Notes under the pieces: generated by a model
Seen by the model: only the letters and a program-made list of their open reading frames with translations
Databases searched by the model: none
Told to the model about the DNA's origin: nothing
Shown here: positions 60,395 to 64,000 of the stretch, piece after piece
Position numbering within the stretch: the first letter of the stretch is position 1
Layout of the letters: each line of letters opens with the position of its first letter
Position numbers and translations under genes: made by a program
NCBI GenBank assembly: GCA_949126835.1
Contig: OX421494.1
Coordinates: forward strand, 3,045,201 to 3,109,200
Source: Anisus vortex
Lineage: Eukaryota > Mollusca > Gastropoda > Planorbidae
Reading direction: 5' to 3'
Length of the DNA stretch: 64,000 nt

Positions 60395-60545
60395 CGGCTG
60401 GTCCTGCGGTTAGTTCAGCGGATGTCGAGCTAAACGTCGCGGGTTCTATCCCTGCCACCCACGGATCCCTTCGGTCCAGCAGGAGTGTTGGGGCCTAGTG
60501 GACGTAATCTACGTCTAACTAGAAGAACCGTCTGTAAAACGTATT
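60395..60545 (+). repeat. tRNA-derived SINE family C, intact copy
   Basis: Head GGCTGGTCCTGCGGTTAGTT, box-B-like GCGGGTTCTATCC, then a body and a tail ending AGAACCGTCTGTAAAACG. The tail resembles the 3' end of repeat family B. Confidence 0.68.
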
Positions 60546-60799
60546 AACTCATTCTCTCGATTTCATTATATGTGGTCACCGCTCAATGTAAACAGAACGC
60601 ACGTGCATCACGCATTTTAAAGTTGGCTTTTACTGAAAACTGAATATCTATAAGAACGATACTGTTGGTGTTTCATTGTATCATAAACTATCTTAAGATA
60701 GATCTAACACTAATTGTCGCAAAATCTAGAGACTATATGGTGACTTATAGCCTAGTCTAAACAAACTAATTCATAATGATACATTTAACTCTTACGTCA

Positions 60800-61208
60800 A
60801 GCATGAGAGACGAGTGCAGACCAGCTGTAGTCCAGGCCGACCATGAATGACAAACGAGTGCAGACCAGCTGTAGTCCAGGCCGACCATGAATGAGAAACG
60901 AGTGCAGACCAGCTGTAGTCCAGGCCGACCATGAATGACAAACGAGTGCAGACCAGCTGTAGTCCAGACCGACCATGAATGACAAACGAGTGCAGACCAG
61001 CTGTAGTCCAGACTGACCGTGAATGAGAGCCGAGTGCAGACCAGCTGTAGTCCAGACCGACCATGAATGAGAGCCGAGTGCAGACCAGCTGTAGTCCAGA
61101 CCGACCGTGAATGAGAGCCGAGTGCAGACCAGCTGTAGTCCAGACCGACCATGAATGAGAGCCGAGTGCAGACCAGCTGTAGTCCATACCGACCATGAAT
61201 GAGAGCCG
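60800..61208. repeat. 44-bp minisatellite, about 9 copies
   Basis: Unit GAGTGCAGACCAGCTGTAGT, CCAGACCGACCATGAATGAG, AGCC. 44 is not a multiple of three, but the unit lacks - strand stops in all frames, so three long frames (up to 153 codons) run across it. Two unit subtypes are seen (GACAAAC and GAGAGCC endings). Confidence 0.92.
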
Positions 61209-61671
61209 ATGAGAGAAAACTTAACAAGCTCCTTAAATCTTAAAGAAGCTATCTATATACTAAAAATACGAACAAGTAATAATGATTTCCCTGTAGAACT
61301 GGGTCGCCACTCCAAAATAGATTATTATTTAAGAGTATGTCCCCTTTGCCAAAATAAAAAAAATAGGTTGACTATGCCTTTATTGTACCTATGTACTATG
61401 TGGCAAAAAACAAATAAATAGACATTGTTCATTGTCTCGCAAGGTTCGGAAAACTTATCGCTACCGGGTGTATTGACCAAATCATTCCCTCCAGCCAAAA
61501 TTGACTACAAAAAAATCATTTTTAACTCATTTTTGTGTGTAATTTAGAGGAAGCGCGTAGATCTCTCATTCGAGCCCCTTCCGGTGGCGCGTTAGCTCCT
61601 GTATAATAATAGCAATTCAGTAGTTTTTTTAACATGGTCGCATCATAACCGAACACTTACTGACTTTCCCC

Positions 61672-61970
61672 GAAAAGACGTGTTAGCCATGAAGCAGCTA
61701 GTTTCATCCCTGCACAATCACTCTGACGTGTCAGCCATGAAGCAGCTAGTTTCATCCCTGCACAATCACTCTGACGTGTTAGCCATGAAGCAGCTAGTTT
61801 CATCCCTGCACAATCACTCTGACGTGTCAGCCATGAAGCAGCTAGTTTCATCCCTGCACAATCACTCTGACGTGTCAGCCATGAAGCAGCTAGTTTCATC
61901 CCTGCACAATCACTCTGACGTGTCAGCCATGAAGCAGCTAGTTTCATCCCTGCACAATCACTCTGATGAG
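61672..61970. repeat. 48-bp minisatellite, about 6 copies
   Basis: Unit ACGTGTCAGCCATGAAGCAG, CTAGTTTCATCCCTGCACAA, TCACTCTG. On the + strand it reads the 16-residue unit DVSAMKQLVSSLHNHS, and on the - strand QSDCAGMKLAASWLTR; both remain open through the array. Confidence 0.92.
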
Positions 61971-62181
61971 CAACCATGAGAGTCAAGTGCAGGCAGACGT
62001 ATAGTCGAGTCGACCAGGTCGAGAGACGGGTGAGAAAACTGATCAAGCTCCTAGTCTCACAGTGATCGGACAACATACCAATACCAGGTGTAGACCAAGA
62101 CCGTTCCCACTAGCCAGTTGGTGTTCTGACACAACTAGACCGCCATTTGTAATGCAAAGTGAATGAAACTATAGTGTACAG

Positions 62182-62378
62182 CAGGGGTCGGCAACCTTTT
62201 TGATATTAGTGTGCCAAAGTAAGAATTCTAATTCAGCATGCCAAGAGCTTTACCCTGTTCTAGTACTCAATTTCGTGCAGAAAATACTTAAATTACCTTT
62301 TCGGTGATCTTTCGCGTGCCATTAAAAATTGCTCTGCGTGCCAAGTCTGACACGCGTGGTGTAGGTTGCCAACCGCTG
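62182..62378 (+). mobile_element. hAT MITE family E (CAGGGGTCGGCAACC), 197 bp
   Basis: Perfect direct repeats GTGTACAG at 62174-62181 and 62379-62386. Internal words GTGTGCCAAAGT and CTGCGTGCCAAGT are shared with the other copies. Confidence 0.9.
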
Positions 62379-62829
62379 GTGTACAGCATATCGATCTTAG
62401 ATTTAAGGCCGGAGATATCTGTTTGAAATACTCAGCACTTGACAAGTCTTAATGAGGTATGACCTTTTCAAATGGAATAGATCCAGGAACTTCCGGTGAT
62501 ATTTCCCGCCATTTTCGTAAACGAAATCCATGCTTTTGGTGGTGTTGACATTTCATTTCAACCTCAACGGCCAGTTCTGGTCTTTTAGAAATATATAAAG
62601 GCTACAAGATTAGTTCTGAGGAATCCGTTTTTAACATCAAACGTGAGTAGGCGATAATTAATACTCAAAGTGTTAGTCGTGTAATACATCGTTTTCTTTT
62701 GGAAATGAATTAAATTGAATCGACTACAACTTTTCGTACAACCAGTTACGGAGCACACAAAGATGTTTCGAAGAAAATGATCGGATAGGACCGGATGTGT
62801 TTTACTCTTCGACCTTTTATGATTTTATG

Positions 62830-63335
62830 TAGAGGCCGACAAAAATTCTGTTTCAGTATCGATTTCGGTGCCGAACGTAGGCAAAGGGCCTCTTTCTGCG
62901 TTGTTTCGGTTTCGGCCGAAGCCAAAAAGTTATCTTTCGCTTCGCTTTCCGTTTCGGCCGATACCGATATTGATTTTCGGTCATCAACCGAATATCTATT
63001 TTAACTTTCAAAATTCACACTGCAACGATAGTGCTGCATCTATTACTCAGCTTATTGATAATTTCATTTAGTTGAATTGTTGCGAATTAATCTGTGTGAA
63101 GTAGAAAAGTGATGTTAATAATAAATGGATTATTTAATCCCAAAGAATGTCAAAAAATGAAGTGTGGATTACTGTGCAGTCTTTTTTAAATCTTTTGTTT
63201 GGCAATTTCGGTTTTTACTTCATATTCAGCCGAAGGTGCAGTTAAACTTTCGGTTTCTGCCGAAAGTCAAGTTATAGCTTTAGGTAGAGTTACGTTTTCG
63301 GCCGAAATAAAAAATTTGCTTTCGGTCGGACTCTA
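62830..63335. mobile_element. Non-autonomous hAT element with TTCGGCCGAAA motifs, 506 bp
   Basis: Inverted ends TAGAGGCCGAC and GTCGGACTCTA. Subterminal regions are packed with TTTCGG/CCGAAA words in both orientations. Flanking 8-mers ATTTTATG and ATTTCATG match at seven of eight. No coding potential is seen; the open frames there are repeat artefacts. Confidence 0.8.
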
Positions 63336-63539
63336 ATTTCATGCATGCACGAATTGAGTAAATTTCCAAGTACAGACTAGTAATCTTTAAATTAATTAGA
63401 TACGTTGTTATCATACAAATGGCGTAGTTAATATAATGTTTAGAAAAGTACATATACATTTTTTATTTTATAAAATGTATGATTTTTTTTACTATTTTTT
63501 TTAGTTTTATCCCTTTGAAACTATAAATGTAGGTTATGT

Positions 63540-63720
63540 CAATTTTTTAATAAAGGAAAATTAGAAAACATGTAAAAACAATTGCTAAAATAAAATTTGT
63601 TTAATTATCTCCCCTTAACTAAAATATAGGTTCTAATATTCTAGAGTGCAGTCAAACAAAATATCTTTTGTAATATAAATAATATTATTGATTTATTATT
63701 ATTTCTTTTTAAAAGTCCAG
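63540..63720 (-). repeat. Degenerate family D module
   Basis: TTAATTATCTCCCCTTAACT, then AAAATATAGG and TTTTGTAATATAA, match the 44500-44650 part of family D in the same orientation. No terminal repeats are seen in the window. Confidence 0.45.
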
Positions 63721-64000
63721 CATTATGGTATTTATTTCAAGATTAAATTAGAGGTACAAAATTAATTTACGTTAAACAGTTGTAAATAAAAAAACATTTC
63801 CTGTCCAATTGAGGCGTTTATATTTTAAACATGAATAATTACAACAACTACATAACATAATGCTAGTAAATAGTTCTATTATATTTTTTAAGATAATAAA
63901 AAAAAATTGTTACTTTTACTTATATTACTTCTATTTACTTAAAAAACGTGACCTTAAAAACTAATTTCTATGTACTTAGTCTGTATCAATTAAAGAGCGC

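Noticed and set aside
60766..61227. Open frames of 153 and 134 codons on the - strand
   Set aside because: Created by the 44-bp minisatellite; the peptide merely cycles through three readings of the same unit.
62795..63071. Two overlapping open frames near the right end
   Set aside because: They lie wholly in the TTCGGCCGAAA-rich subterminal region of a non-autonomous hAT element.

Overview
The window is animal nuclear DNA. It has spliced genes with GT-AG introns, AT-rich non-coding sequence, tRNA-derived SINEs, many hAT-type DNA transposon remnants, non-LTR retrotransposon pieces and a high density of minisatellites. The two recognisable genes are an FMRFamide-receptor-like GPCR and core 1 galactosyltransferase. 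Together with the repeat load they fit a lophotrochozoan, probably a gastropod mollusc. The species cannot be fixed from the sequence, and the mollusc call is inference.

Three gene models can be built. (1) A rhodopsin-class peptide GPCR on the + strand has two coding exons (15720-16021 and 20576-21980), 568 aa. Its 4.55 kb intron holds four copies of one SINE family. (2) A core 1 beta-1,3-galactosyltransferase (C1GALT1-like) gene on the - strand has nine coding exons between 47248 and 34928, 329 aa. All splice phases agree, and most of the longer introns are built largely from transposons and tandem repeats. (3) A Ser/Lys-rich protein of unknown function lies on the - strand (52259-51270), possibly finished by a tiny 5-codon exon at 49843-49829.

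Layout: 1-15.6 kb is gene-free, with minisatellites (41, 22, 18 and 36 bp units), SINEs, hAT MITEs and a reverse-transcriptase scrap. 15.7-22.8 kb is the GPCR. 22.8-27.8 kb is AT-rich and nearly featureless. 27.86-30.44 kb is a long decayed hAT element with a CR1-like LINE 3' end inside it. 32.30-33.40 kb is a TIR element. 34.9-47.25 kb is the galactosyltransferase gene. 48-49.8 kb holds a hAT scrap and a 61-bp minisatellite. 49.8-52.3 kb is the Ser/Lys-rich gene. 52.5-55.8 kb is nested repeats and a reverse-transcriptase 3' fragment that contains a 33-bp minisatellite. 56.0-60.35 kb is a near-complete APE-type non-LTR retrotransposon lying inside a 52-bp satellite array. 60.4-62.2 kb holds a SINE and two coding-like arrays (44 and 48 bp units). 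62.2-63.3 kb holds two hAT MITEs with target-site duplications.

The genes do not form a functional cluster. The most unusual feature is how transposons and tandem arrays are intertwined: an array grown out of reverse-transcriptase coding sequence, transposons sitting inside arrays, and nested insertions that can be ordered in time from their target-site duplications.
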